This document shows, piece after piece, positions 29,055 through 37,943 of a DNA stretch of 64,000 bases. Position numbers and translations under genes: made by a program. Each line of letters begins with the position of its first letter. Positions within the stretch are counted from its first letter, which is position 1. A model generated the notes under the pieces. The model made no database searches. It saw only the letters and a program-made list of their open reading frames with translations, and had not been told where the DNA came from. Origin of the DNA: Enterobacteriaceae bacterium B14 (lineage in GTDB: Bacteria; Pseudomonadota; Gammaproteobacteria; Enterobacterales; Enterobacteriaceae); NCBI GenBank assembly GCA_000307305.1, contig DF158884.1:17520-81519 (forward strand). Direction: 5' to 3'.

Positions 29055-30583
29055 GCCGCATTCTCCCCATCATCACCCCATGCAGCCTGACGCAATGCCG
29101 CAGGTGTCAGTTCACTGGCAGGAATAGCGACACCATCACAGCGACCGTGGCGGAAAACCAGAATACGGTCGGCAATCTCCAGCAGTTCCTCTTCTTCACT
29201 GGATACCGCCAATACGCAGCAGCCCTCATTCGCTAGATTGCGCACAATCTCATAAATATCTGCTTTGGCGCCGATATCGACCCCTTTGGTCGGCTCATCT
29301 AGCATCACCAATTTTGCCTGTTGCCCGATAACGCGAGAGAACAACACTTTTTGCTGATTGCCACCAGAGAGAGATTGAATGGGCCCAGATAGGGTGCCGC
29401 GCGTATTCATTTTATCCAGAATACGGCTAGCGCTCTCTTCGGCTTTTCCATGGCTGACCAATAACAGGCGTTTAAAACGGTTGAGGATCGGCAATGTCGC
29501 ATTGCTAAAACTGGACATCAGCGGGATAAAGCCGTCTTTCTTGCGCTCTTCCGTCAAATAGGCCACGCCTTTCTTGATAGCCTTTGCTGGGCTAGCCGCG
29601 TGGTAAGGCTCACCGCCCAGTGTAATCGTGCCGCCCGTTACTTTTTCTAAGCTGTATAGCGTTCGGCAAAAACGGGTACGCCCCGCGCCTGCCAAACCAT
29701 AAATACCTAAAACTTCACCCGGCCACGCATCTAGCGAAACACCTTTTAAGCGCGAAGTTTGTAAATTCCTAACCTGTAGATAAGGTTCGTCAGAGCGATC
29801 GATATAGCGCGCGCCCCTCTTTTCAGACGTTTTATCACCATGATTCACAGCAGCATCGCCGACGATCGCATCAATGATGTCCTGTTTAGCGATATTTCCC
29901 TGCTGGGCATGAAAAATCACTTTTCCACCGCACATTACCGTCGCTTCATCGCATACACCGAGCACTTCATCTAGCTTGTGCGAGACTAAAACCACGCCGA
30001 TGTTCTTCTCTCTGGCAATGCGTTGTACTGCTTTGAGCAGCGCCTCTGCTTGTGCTCCTTCCAGCGCCGTTGTCGGTTCATCTAAAAATAGAAAGCGTGC
30101 GTCTCGGTCTAAGTTCGCCACCACTTCCAGCATCTGTTTATCTGGGTGGGAGAGATCTTTGATTAAATCTGTTGGGGAAAGCTGAAGCTGATACTCTTTT
30201 AGCACCCGTGCCGTATGCGCTTTCATCCCATTTTCATCTAGAAAACCGTTCTTCTTAAGCTCACGTCCTAAAAAGAGGTTTTGCCAAACAGTCATGCCAG
30301 GAATAAGCCTGAGCTCTTGATAAACACAGGCTATTCCTTCGTTTAATGCATCACGAGGGGATGACAGATGAATCGCGCGATCGCCGAGAGAGAGAGTCCC
30401 CGTATCCTGACGATTAACCCCCGCAAGAATCTTTAACAGTGTCGATTTACCCGCACCGTTATGCCCGAAAAGGCCGTGAATCTTGCCGGGAATGACATCA
30501 AAATCAACGCCGTGCAAAACGGTTACACCAGAGAACGAAACTTTAATCTGACGTGCCCGATAACTCATATTACTGTCACCCAT
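29051..30583 (-). CDS. Sugar ABC importer ATPase (RbsA-like, two NBDs)
   Basis: A 510-residue tandem ATPase. NBD1 has Walker A GLFGHNGAGKSTLLK near residue 35, a degenerate signature LSHPDKQMLEV and Walker B FLFLDEPTTAL. NBD2 has the weak P-loop GIYGLAGAGRTRF, an intact signature LSGGNQQKVLFSR and Walker B LVMLDEPTKGVDIGAK. This asymmetry is normal for the RbsA/XylG/MglA type. It energises import with the neighbouring permease and binding protein. Its gene lies 15 bp after the binding-protein gene. Confidence 0.92.
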   Translation of the reverse strand: MGDSNMSYRARQIKVSFSGVTVLHGVDFDVIPGKIHGLFGHNGAGKSTLLKILAGVNRQDTGTLSLGDRAIHLSSPRDALNEGIACVYQELRLIPGMTVWQNLFLGRELKKNGFLDENGMKAHTARVLKEYQLQLSPTDLIKDLSHPDKQMLEVVANLDRDARFLFLDEPTTALEGAQAEALLKAVQRIAREKNIGVVLVSHKLDEVLGVCDEATVMCGGKVIFHAQQGNIAKQDIIDAIVGDAAVNHGDKTSEKRGARYIDRSDEPYLQVRNLQTSRLKGVSLDAWPGEVLGIYGLAGAGRTRFCRTLYSLEKVTGGTITLGGEPYHAASPAKAIKKGVAYLTEERKKDGFIPLMSSFSNATLPILNRFKRLLLVSHGKAEESASRILDKMNTRGTLSGPIQSLSGGNQQKVLFSRVIGQQAKLVMLDEPTKGVDIGAKADIYEIVRNLANEGCCVLAVSSEEEELLEIADRILVFRHGRCDGVAIPASELTPAALRQAAWGDDGENAA

Positions 30584-30598
30584 CGTGTTTTCCTGCCG

Positions 30599-31576
30599 TT
30601 AGTAAGCCTGATCGATAACGTCTGCTGCATTGTCCTTATTCACCAGCAAAGGCGGGCTATTCAGGATTTCAGGCAGTGTTTCCCCAGCAAAGTGCTTGCT
30701 GACGCTGTCCACTAGCAGAGAGGCCAATTTCACTGGCTCTTGGATAGCGCCCGCTTTTAATACTGAGCCGTCTTGAATGTGTTTCACACCCTCTTTATCG
30801 ACAAAAGCATAAAGCTGAACTTTGCCTTTCGAGCCTAGCTGGTTAATCGCAGCAACTGAGCCTAACGCAGCCGGTTCGGTATCGGAGAAAACGATGGTCA
30901 TGTCTGGGTTACCCTGCAACATTTCCGTCGTCACCTTAAGGGAAGTGGTCTCTTCCACTTTGCCGTTAACCAACGCGACAACTTTCAAATTAGGGTTAGA
31001 GGCAATCCCCTCTTTGAAACCATCATCACGATCAATAGAAGCGCTGGATGTTGGCTCACCTACAATCCCGATAATCGCTTTTGCATCCGGTCCTAAATCT
31101 TTTACCAATTGCTCGCCAATAAACTTACCGCCTGCTTTCTGGTCGGTTTGCACACCTTGAACCATGTGCGCACCTTGCTGTTTCATGCCCCCGGTGTCGG
31201 GCAGAATATTAATAGTAAACACAGGGATATTAGCGCGGTTAAGCTCCGACACCACAGAGACACAAGGCCCAGAGGTGATACAGTTCACCGCCACCACATC
31301 CACTTTTTGTTGGATAAAGCTTTGTACTTGAGAAAGCTGTTTTGCATCGTCGTTATCTGCAATCGAAACTTTCACCTTAAACCCTTTCGCAGCACCGCTC
31401 TCTTCGAAGCTCTTTTTCATGGCTACGTAATAGGGGTTCGTCAGGTTTGGCAGCGCCACACCCAGCGTTTTCTGGCCTTTGACCGTTTCGGTTTCTGCTT
31501 CACGGTTACAGCCTGATAGGCTCAGAGCCAACAGCGTTAGCGTTGCACCCATTACCATTTTTTTATTAATTCGCAT
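30599..31576 (-). CDS. Sugar ABC importer substrate-binding lipoprotein (RbsB-like)
   Basis: A 325-residue periplasmic sugar-binding protein. The N-terminus RINKKMVMGATLTLLALSLS ends in the lipobox LSGC at about residue 23, so it is probably a lipoprotein, unusual for this class in enterobacteria. Mature-domain blocks are LGVALPNLTNPYYVAMKKSF, VDVVAVNCITSGPCVSVVSE, IGIVGEPTSSASIDRDDGFK and MTIVFSDTEPAALGSV. Ligand class is inferred as pentose, pentitol or hexose. Its ATG lies inside the permease gene end (11-bp overlap). Confidence 0.9.
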   Translation of the reverse strand: MRINKKMVMGATLTLLALSLSGCNREAETETVKGQKTLGVALPNLTNPYYVAMKKSFEESGAAKGFKVKVSIADNDDAKQLSQVQSFIQQKVDVVAVNCITSGPCVSVVSELNRANIPVFTINILPDTGGMKQQGAHMVQGVQTDQKAGGKFIGEQLVKDLGPDAKAIIGIVGEPTSSASIDRDDGFKEGIASNPNLKVVALVNGKVEETTSLKVTTEMLQGNPDMTIVFSDTEPAALGSVAAINQLGSKGKVQLYAFVDKEGVKHIQDGSVLKAGAIQEPVKLASLLVDSVSKHFAGETLPEILNSPPLLVNKDNAADVIDQAY

Positions 31577-32636
31577 GACCTTCTCCTTCGTGAGACACCT
31601 TATCGAGTGAACCTGCTTTTTGAGCCGTGGCTTCCTGTTTCTTCCGTCCTTTTAACCACGGAAAATTAAGACGTTTGGATGAACGCATCGTGTCAAAGGT
31701 GACACCGAACAGGATGATCACGCCGATGACCAACGGCTGCCAATATGCGCTGACGTTAAGTACGTTCATTAAGTTAGATATAGCGGCAATCAGCATGGCG
31801 CCAATCATCGCCCCAACAATACTGCCCGTCCCGCCAAACAGGCTGACACCGCCGACAACCGCGCCCGCAATAGAGAAGAACAGCTCATCACCGCGCCCTG
31901 CCATTGGGTAGCCTGTCATTAAACGCGAGCCGTAAATCAACCCACCACAGGCGGCGCATAGGCCAGAAATGGCGTATACCAGCAGCGTGATCTTCGGAAT
32001 GCTGATCCCCGATAGACGCGCAGCATCCGCATTGCCACCAACGGCATAAATGTGAGTCCCTGTTACCGTGCGCTTTAAGAACAGCGCCGCCAGAATAATG
32101 GCCCCTAGCAGTGCAATAACGGGGAAAGGAATACCAAATGGCCTCGATTGACCAATCAGGCTATAACCAATTTGAGTAACTCTTATCGACTCTGCGCCGG
32201 TGATGATCTGCGGGATAGATGCCGCCACCCCCATCATGGCAAAGGTGACAATAAACGGCGGAACACCAGTTCGTTCGATAATTAAACCATTCACTAGCCC
32301 AGTGAGCGCGCCAACGCCAAGCACGAGCGGAATCGCGAGCTGCCAAGGTAGCCCCAAATTCTCCATAAGCAGTGCCGAGATAACACAGGTCATCGCAACA
32401 ATCGAACCGCAAGAGAGGTCTATACCACCTGTCAGCAAAACAAAGGATTGCCCAAGGCAGAGAAAGCCGATAACCGCACCGTTAAGTAGCAGTACCATCA
32501 GGTTCGACATGGTCAGAAAGTTAGGCGTGGCAATAAAACCGCCTAGCAGTACCAGCATAAAGACAATCGCTATCCCTGTTTCCGCGGGAAGTTTTATCGG
32601 GCGCCGTGGCGGCATAAGTGAATCTTGTTGGCTCAT
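31566..32636 (-). CDS. Sugar ABC importer permease (RbsC-like)
   Basis: A 356-residue BPD_transp_2 permease with about ten hydrophobic segments. Typical pieces are SFVLLTGGIDLSCGSIVAMT near residue 65, LVNGLIIERTGVPPFIVTFA near 110, and AVGGNADAARLSGISIPKIT near 195, the cytoplasmic coupling loop, then GSIVGAMIGAMLIAAI. It forms the inner-membrane channel of the importer. Its ATG overlaps the kinase stop by one base (TAATG). Confidence 0.93.
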   Translation of the reverse strand: MSQQDSLMPPRRPIKLPAETGIAIVFMLVLLGGFIATPNFLTMSNLMVLLLNGAVIGFLCLGQSFVLLTGGIDLSCGSIVAMTCVISALLMENLGLPWQLAIPLVLGVGALTGLVNGLIIERTGVPPFIVTFAMMGVAASIPQIITGAESIRVTQIGYSLIGQSRPFGIPFPVIALLGAIILAALFLKRTVTGTHIYAVGGNADAARLSGISIPKITLLVYAISGLCAACGGLIYGSRLMTGYPMAGRGDELFFSIAGAVVGGVSLFGGTGSIVGAMIGAMLIAAISNLMNVLNVSAYWQPLVIGVIILFGVTFDTMRSSKRLNFPWLKGRKKQEATAQKAGSLDKVSHEGEGHAN

Positions 32637-34099
32637 TATTTTTCTCCTAAAAATGCGCGTGCGGCTGTCTCATAAACGGCTAATACCTGCTCACTTTTTT
32701 GCAGAGGTTCAGCGACACAGCGCAATGGAATCGCCCATTCAGCCGCCATCTCAACGTTACTTTTACCCAGCAAAGCAGCAGCGGCCTGAACGGCGGCACC
32801 TGCCGCAGCCGTTTCAGCTACAGTAGACACCCAGACGAGTTTGCCCGTTAAATCAGCTAATACTTGTTGATAAGCACGTGAGCGAGCGCCACCGCCTGTC
32901 ATAATCATTCGTCCTTCGGTAGTTAGCCCGTGTTCGCGCAAACGCGCCAAACCACTTAGTAGTCCGCACAAAACCCCTTCAACGGATGCCCTTGCAAGCT
33001 GCTCAGGTGTGCTGTTACTCCGCAGCCCCATCAGTTGGCCCGTGGCAAAAGGCAAATCTGGCGTGCGCTCTCCATCCAGATAAGCCAGCAGTGTCATTCC
33101 ACCAGCACCTGGTGGGCATGAGAGCACCATCTGGTCGAACTCATCGGTCGTCACACGCAGTAAACGCCGGAAAGTATCCGTGACCTTGGCGGCATTAAGC
33201 GTGGTTATCATCGGTAGGAAACGGTCGCCTGCTTCGGCATAGCCGTTAATCGCTCCGCTGCCATCTTGTATCCCTTGCTCGGCAATGCCGTACACCGTTC
33301 CGCTGGTGCCAATCGACATGCCCACATCCCCTTTCTCTAGCGCCATACCAAGCGCTGCCGACATATTGTCCCCCGTACCAACACCAACAATGGCACCGGT
33401 TAGCTCGGGGAATCCTGCCGCTTCGATAACCTGCCCTGCTGGCTCAGAAGAAGGGATGATTTCAGGCCAGCGAGCAAGCCAGTCGATATCTGGATTCACT
33501 AGCTCCGCCAGCTCTGGCAGCCATTGATTGGTAAAGGGATTGAAATATCCGGTTCCCGTTGCACCACCACGTTCGGCAACAGCACGACCACAGAGGCGAT
33601 AAACCAGATAATCGAAAGGCAGCATAATTTTATGGCTGCGAGCCAGCAGGCCGGGGTGATTGCGCTCTGTCCATGCCAGCTTGGAGATGGTAAGCGCTGG
33701 GCCTGGGACAGAACCGGTTAATGTTGCCCACTCTGCGGCGGGAAAACGCTGTTTTAGTCGCTCAGCATCAGCTTCTGACTCAGTATCGTTCCACAGTTTC
33801 GCGGGGCGTAGAGGCTTGTCGTGCTCATCCAGGATCACTAAGCCGTGCCCCTGCCCGCCCACTGCCAGTGCAGCGATACGTGGCCAGTACTCACGTAGTT
33901 CACCCAGTGCTGTCTGTAAGGCGTTCCACCACGCTTCTGGATCTTGTTCACTGCAAGGAGGAGTCGTTGGCGGATGCGGTGCTCTGGCTTCGGCGACCAC
34001 CGAACCATCAGCTAAACTGCGTAACATCACCGTGCATGACTGCGTTGAGGAGTCGATACCCGCGACGAGTTTATCCGAGTGCAGCATATCCTGTGTCAT
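32636..34099 (-). CDS. FGGY-family sugar kinase (xylulokinase-like)
   Basis: A 487-residue FGGY kinase. Visible: VAGIDSSTQSCTVMLRSLAD at the N-terminus, AALAVGGQGHGLVILDEHDK near residue 80, GVGTGDNMSAALGMALE near 240 with the catalytic Asp, SIGTSGTVYGIAE, and RMIMTGGGARSRAYQQVLAD near 395. It resembles xylulokinases, particularly in the GQGHGLV block. It should phosphorylate the imported sugar or a ketose made from it. It follows the SIS gene by 6 bp. The substrate cannot be set from sequence alone. Confidence 0.9.
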   Translation of the reverse strand: MTQDMLHSDKLVAGIDSSTQSCTVMLRSLADGSVVAEARAPHPPTTPPCSEQDPEAWWNALQTALGELREYWPRIAALAVGGQGHGLVILDEHDKPLRPAKLWNDTESEADAERLKQRFPAAEWATLTGSVPGPALTISKLAWTERNHPGLLARSHKIMLPFDYLVYRLCGRAVAERGGATGTGYFNPFTNQWLPELAELVNPDIDWLARWPEIIPSSEPAGQVIEAAGFPELTGAIVGVGTGDNMSAALGMALEKGDVGMSIGTSGTVYGIAEQGIQDGSGAINGYAEAGDRFLPMITTLNAAKVTDTFRRLLRVTTDEFDQMVLSCPPGAGGMTLLAYLDGERTPDLPFATGQLMGLRSNSTPEQLARASVEGVLCGLLSGLARLREHGLTTEGRMIMTGGGARSRAYQQVLADLTGKLVWVSTVAETAAAGAAVQAAAALLGKSNVEMAAEWAIPLRCVAEPLQKSEQVLAVYETAARAFLGEK

Positions 34100-34105
34100 C
34101 GGCGC

Positions 34106-34738
34106 TTACTCCTGCCCGTTCTCATGTAAACGTTCTAGGCTGCGAGAGGCTTCTTTCCCTACCGCACCCGCCGGATGAGTGTAGAAGAAGGATTCCCATG
34201 AATAGCCACGTGCACAGCGAGCCATCTCTACCAGCACATCCGTGATGGCAGAGAAAGCCAGAGAGCTGCCCGTAGCAATCACACCACCCAAATCACAGTC
34301 TGTAGCTAATGGAATATGCAGCACGCAATCGGCCATTTGTGCTAAATCAGACGTTGGCGATGCCGTTACCACAATCAAATGGCTCGACATGCTTTTAGCT
34401 CGTAGACAGAAATCGTTTAACTCAGCCGAGCTGCCGCCTTTTGAGAAAGCCAGAACCAGATCCGCAGAAGTTAAAACCCCCAAACCACCGTGCAAACCGT
34501 CGCTTGGGGGTAAAAAGAAAGCAGGTGTCCCTGCAACAGAAAACAGATGAGCGGCACGATGTGCAACTGAACCCGACGTCCCACTCCCCGTAATTAAAGC
34601 CTTGCCCTGACAGGTAGAGAGCAGCTCTACCGCATGTTGAAAGGCGGGGGTATCCAGCATGGATTTCACCGCATTGATAGCAGCAATATCGGCATCAATG
34701 ACCTGCATCGCGTGATTGAGGGTTTCTGAATTCATCAT
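34106..34738 (-). CDS. SIS-domain sugar isomerase (KdsD/GutQ-like, no CBS)
   Basis: A 210-residue single SIS domain. Conserved segments are GKALITGSGTSGSVAHRAAH near residue 45, FLPPSDGLHGGLGVLTSADL near 75, VLAFSKGGSSAELND near 97 and HLIVVTASPTSDLAQMADCV near 118. These resemble arabinose-5-phosphate isomerases KdsD/GutQ, but the C-terminal CBS pair is absent. Likely activity: aldose-ketose isomerisation of a phosphorylated sugar, for instance arabinose 5-phosphate to ribulose 5-phosphate, or a hexulose phosphate. First gene of the operon. The activity is inferred. Confidence 0.82.
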   Translation of the reverse strand: MMNSETLNHAMQVIDADIAAINAVKSMLDTPAFQHAVELLSTCQGKALITGSGTSGSVAHRAAHLFSVAGTPAFFLPPSDGLHGGLGVLTSADLVLAFSKGGSSAELNDFCLRAKSMSSHLIVVTASPTSDLAQMADCVLHIPLATDCDLGGVIATGSSLAFSAITDVLVEMARCARGYSWESFFYTHPAGAVGKEASRSLERLHENGQE

Positions 34739-35051
34739 GTTCGCTCGTTTGATTTAAATGAATGCTCAAATGTTTGTTAGCAAGATACACGCATTGCTAA
34801 ATTGCACAATTGAGCACTTCAATTTATCAAATGAGCGATAACATTTTCATGCAACAATGCCATGTCATTACATTTCATTTGAGAGATGAAACGATTTAAT
34901 TGATGAGAAAATACAGGAAACAAGCCCGTAACATAGGCTTAATAGCGATTTAATGAGGGATATTTAATAGAAGAGAATCGAGAAGACGAGGTGTCAACTC
35001 AGTCATAAAACCAACACTTTATTGTGATGTTTTCCGCTCATATGAGCGGAA
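34739..35051. promoter_or_regulatory. Sugar operon control region
   Basis: A 313-bp gap without a gene, between the SorC-type regulator gene and the SIS gene. It contains three related half-sites: GCTCAAAT at 34764-34771, ATTGAGC at 34809-34815 and AATGAGC at 34830-34836. The same TGAGC core forms the large palindrome next to the regulator stop at 35032-35051. Repeated TGAGC cores suggest the regulator's operator set; this is inference. Confidence 0.5.
35032..35051. promoter_or_regulatory. 20-bp perfect palindrome after the regulator gene
   Basis: TTCCGCTCATATGAGCGGAA is fully symmetric and abuts the regulator stop codon. It may terminate the regulator transcript or serve as a distal operator, since its CTCAT/ATGAG arms share the core of the upstream half-sites. 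No T-run follows in the regulator direction, which favours an operator or mixed role. Confidence 0.55.
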
Positions 35052-35993
35052 TTAATTTTCTAGTAATTTTGCCGCAACGACAGCGTCTGTTACCAGCGTC
35101 GTTATCCAATTGCCTTTTAGTACGGCGGCAATACCGTTGCATTTATCCAACCCACCAGCAATGGCGATCACCTCTGGGACTTTGCGAATTTGTTCTGCGG
35201 TAATCGCCAAACCTAAGCGCCCAAGCTCGCTAGGGATAACGTCACCTTCAGCATTGATAATGGTGGTGCAGATATCGGCACAAGCTCCGGCAGCCAAAGC
35301 CGCATTGCGCCAATCGGTAGGGAAAGTGGAATAGAGACAGGATGCAGGAGGATGCCACGAGCCGATACCCGTAATCAGCACATCCAGATTGTCGTAACGA
35401 TCGAGCACTTTGGAAACACTCGGTTCACACATCAGGTGCTTTGCCGTACTTTCATCCTCAACCCACATCGGCACATAAATGGGGTGAGGTGTCCCTTTAC
35501 CAATACTCGCAATACGGTGAACCAGATCGATAGAGTTTTGCGAGAATTCCAACCCCGCATGTGCGCCTGCAATTTGTACCACATCGAGTGCAGGCAAACG
35601 GGTAAGCGCATCTGCCGTCGCCGAAAGCACTCTGCCCCACGCCACACCAACATGAGTATGAGGCTGTAGCATCTCTTCTAACAAAGAAGCGGCTAAACCA
35701 CCGAGGCTTGCCGTTATAGCATCAGATGTTTGCGCGGTAGAGCCAGCTAAAACCAAGGCATTCTTTAGGCCAAATTTGTTCTGTAAGCGAACAGACAGTG
35801 AAGTGTCGATATCCTCTTGCTCAGCAATAACGAACTTCACCAAACCCTGCTCGATAGCTTCATCAATGATACGAGCAACGCGAAAACGGGAGATATTTAG
35901 CGCTTCCGCAATCTGGCTTTTTGTCTGTCGATCAATGAAATAGCGCCGTGCAACCGTAATAGAGTGAATTCGCTGTAGAGGCTGACGGGGCAT
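35052..35993 (-). CDS. SorC/DeoR-type sugar-responsive regulator
   Basis: A 313-residue regulator. The N-terminal helix-turn-helix is TKSQIAEALNISRFRVARII at residues 24-43. The remainder is a SorC sugar-phosphate-binding domain with KNALVLAGSTAQTSDAIT, THVGVAWGRVLSATADAL, VVQIAGAHAG and VIAIAGGLDKCNGIAAVL. Such proteins (SorC, LsrR, DeoR-like) are released from DNA by a phosphorylated sugar. It lies upstream of, and in the same direction as, the sugar operon it presumably controls. Confidence 0.9.
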   Translation of the reverse strand: MPRQPLQRIHSITVARRYFIDRQTKSQIAEALNISRFRVARIIDEAIEQGLVKFVIAEQEDIDTSLSVRLQNKFGLKNALVLAGSTAQTSDAITASLGGLAASLLEEMLQPHTHVGVAWGRVLSATADALTRLPALDVVQIAGAHAGLEFSQNSIDLVHRIASIGKGTPHPIYVPMWVEDESTAKHLMCEPSVSKVLDRYDNLDVLITGIGSWHPPASCLYSTFPTDWRNAALAAGACADICTTIINAEGDVIPSELGRLGLAITAEQIRKVPEVIAIAGGLDKCNGIAAVLKGNWITTLVTDAVVAAKLLEN

Positions 35994-36181
35994 TGCACGA
36001 TCTCCTTGGTAGGGCTCAAAAACTTTTCAAACTCTACCATACAAACGGGATATGGGGAGATGCCAACACTATGTTCTCGTCATAAAAGCCATCAGAAACT
36101 CAATGATCTGAAAAGAGGCTATCTATGATCAGGCAGAACATTTGAGTCGAAACCACAGAAATAGCGCTACCCTATATATAC

Positions 36182-36210
36182 AAAAGCAGCCTATCCAAGG
36201 GCTGCTTTTT
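36182..36210. terminator. Bidirectional terminator
   Basis: AAAAGCAGCC (36182-36191) pairs with GGCTGCTTTT (36200-36209) around an 8-nt loop, with a T-run on either strand. It lies between the MFS remnant and the regulator region and would end the MFS transcript on the minus strand. Confidence 0.8.
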
Positions 36211-36232
36211 GATATTTCATTTTGATAAACGC

Positions 36233-36511
36233 TTACTCAGCAACACAACAACCTTCTGGCATCACCTGAGCTTTACTTTTGCGATCCAGATACCCACTCC
36301 ATGTAATCATGCCAAATGCCATCAAGACCACCACTGCCCCTATCCAAGGTGTATTCATCAGCCCGACATGCCCAACAATAAAACCGCCAGCAATACCGAG
36401 ATTAAATGCAGCGATATTCAAACCAGAGGCAACATCAACCGCGTGTGGTGTGTAACGCTCTGCCTGCCGTACTACATATACTTGCAAACCCGGTACGTTG
36501 CCAAAGGCTAC
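36233..36511 (-). pseudogene. C-terminal remnant of a DHA1-type MFS transporter
   Basis: The frame gives AFGNVPGLQVYVVRQAERYT, then SGLNIAAFNLGIAGGFIVG and a last membrane helix with WIGAVVVLMAFGMITWSGYL, the final third of an AraJ/YdhP-like exporter. An in-frame TAG at 36514 and only 90 bp to the LysR start show that the first 280 or so residues are gone. The intact ancestor was probably divergent from the LysR gene. No function is expected. Confidence 0.82.
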
Positions 36512-36600
36512 CTAGGCTATTTAATGAAGCGAAGTTTGCCGTATTTATTACTTATGAAAAATGCTCTAATCTGCACAAAATACTTGAGTAAAGATCAATA

Positions 36601-37473
36601 ATGAAAAGCAGCACTGAAGAGTTACTCGCGTTTGTTGCTGTGGTTGACAGCGGCTCTATCACCGCCGCCGCCGAACAGCTTGGCTTGACCACTTCCGGCG
36701 TCAGCCGTTCTCTGAGTCGTCTAGAAGAAAAGCTAGAAACGACGCTATTAAACCGAACCACTCGCCGCCTCGACCTCACGGAGGAAGGCCGTCTTTTTTT
36801 GCAACATGCTCGTGGCATTCTTCTGGCGATTGATGAAGCAGAAGAGTTGATGGCACTGCACCGCGAGCGGCCTGCGGGGCGCTTAAGAATCAATGCGGCT
36901 TCCCCTTTCATGCTGCATGTGATTGTGCCTTTGGTGGAAGAGTTTCATCGTTTATATCCTGATATTGAGTTGGAGTTGAATACCAGCGATCGCATTATCG
37001 ATTTGTTGGAACAGCGCACAGATATAGCACTGCGTTTTGGCGCACTACAGGATTCCAGCCTTCACGCCAGAAGGTTGGGGGAGTACCGAATACGCATCGT
37101 GGCATCACCGCGTTACCTTGAGCGCTATGGCACACCAAAGACGATGCAGGATTTGGATAAGCACCGTCTTATTGGTTTTACTCAGCCGACCTCACTAAAT
37201 ATATGGCCGTTGAGAAACGCCGAGCCGATTAAAGCCACGTTCAGTGCATCCAGTGGTGAAACGGTGCGTCAGTTGGTGTTGAATGATTTGGGGATAGCCA
37301 GTTTGTCTGATTTTATGGCGAAGCCGGATTGTGAGAGTGGCGCGATGGTGAGGGTTTTGGAGGAGGAGACGCTGGAGGTTTGGCAACCGATTCATGCGGT
37401 TTATTATCGAAATACGCAGCTTTCGGCGAGGATTCGGTGTTTTGTGGATTTTTTGGCGGCGAATATGCCGTAG
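36601..37473 (+). CDS. LysR-family transcriptional regulator
   Basis: A 290-residue LTTR. The DNA-binding domain is AFVAVVDSGSITAAAEQLGL, then SGVSRSLSRLEEKLETTLLN and RTTRRLDLTEEGRLFLQHAR (residues 9-75). The effector domain contains RLRINAASPFMLHVIVPLVE, EQRTDIALRFGALQDSSLHA and DFMAKPDCESGAMVRVLEEE, a CrgA-like layout. Its natural target was probably the divergent MFS gene, now reduced to a remnant, so it may be an orphan. A diverged repeat copy begins about 17 bp after its stop. Confidence 0.92.
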   Translation: MKSSTEELLAFVAVVDSGSITAAAEQLGLTTSGVSRSLSRLEEKLETTLLNRTTRRLDLTEEGRLFLQHARGILLAIDEAEELMALHRERPAGRLRINAASPFMLHVIVPLVEEFHRLYPDIELELNTSDRIIDLLEQRTDIALRFGALQDSSLHARRLGEYRIRIVASPRYLERYGTPKTMQDLDKHRLIGFTQPTSLNIWPLRNAEPIKATFSASSGETVRQLVLNDLGIASLSDFMAKPDCESGAMVRVLEEETLEVWQPIHAVYYRNTQLSARIRCFVDFLAANMP

Positions 37474-37489
37474 GGTGTGTTGTGTTTTT

Positions 37490-37762
37490 GGTGGGTTTGC
37501 ATTGGTGTAAGGTTTCGAAAGCCTGTTGGCATGGGCTTTTCTCTGCTACACCGTGCAGGCTTCCGAGGCGGGGGATAAAGCCATCCCCCACCGCCTCGGC
37601 TTTAGGTGCGATATGTCCGCAAATGGCGGTTGCTTCGCAACTGAACTCAGTCCAGCACCTACGATTGAGGGGCGGCTCCATTCGCGTCCCGCTCAAATCG
37701 CCTCAAATGGGCGTCCTGCCTATTTGACCCTCATCTCCGGCACTGGTCTTCGCGCCATTTAA
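37490..37762 (-). repeat. Diverged inverted copy of the 327-bp repeat family
   Basis: Reading plus strand, GGTGTAAGGTTTCG at the left matches the left end of the inverted copy at 63749, and CGGTTGCTTCGCAACT in the middle is shared with all copies. Otherwise the sequence is largely different. It keeps both main hairpins with new bases: CCGAGGCGG/CCGCCTCGG with an inner GGGAT/ATCCC (37563-37599), and CAAATGGGC/GCCTATTTG (37704-37726). It lies right after the LysR stop. No believable gene is present. Confidence 0.75.
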
Positions 37763-37943
37763 ATGCTCTTAAGGATATTTTGGTGTGAACGGATTTTTTA
37801 TGTGAAAAACCAAAGAATAAAGAGATAAGAGAACTAATAATTGGTTTAAGGCATACAACAAATTAATGCTAACAATGCTAAACAAATACCAACCACAACA
37901 TTTGTTTTAAAAACAAAAGAACACTCTCGTATAGGCAACACTG
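37763..37943. other. AT-rich spacer before the tandem repeats
   Basis: This 181-bp stretch links the diverged inverted copy with the tandem array. No gene, hairpin or operator stands out. Its last part (AAATACCAACCACAACA) is loosely like the linkers between repeat units. Confidence 0.4.

Noticed and set aside
35032..35051. Simple terminator for the SorC-type regulator gene
   Set aside because: No T-run follows in the direction of transcription; kept as a palindrome with undecided role.
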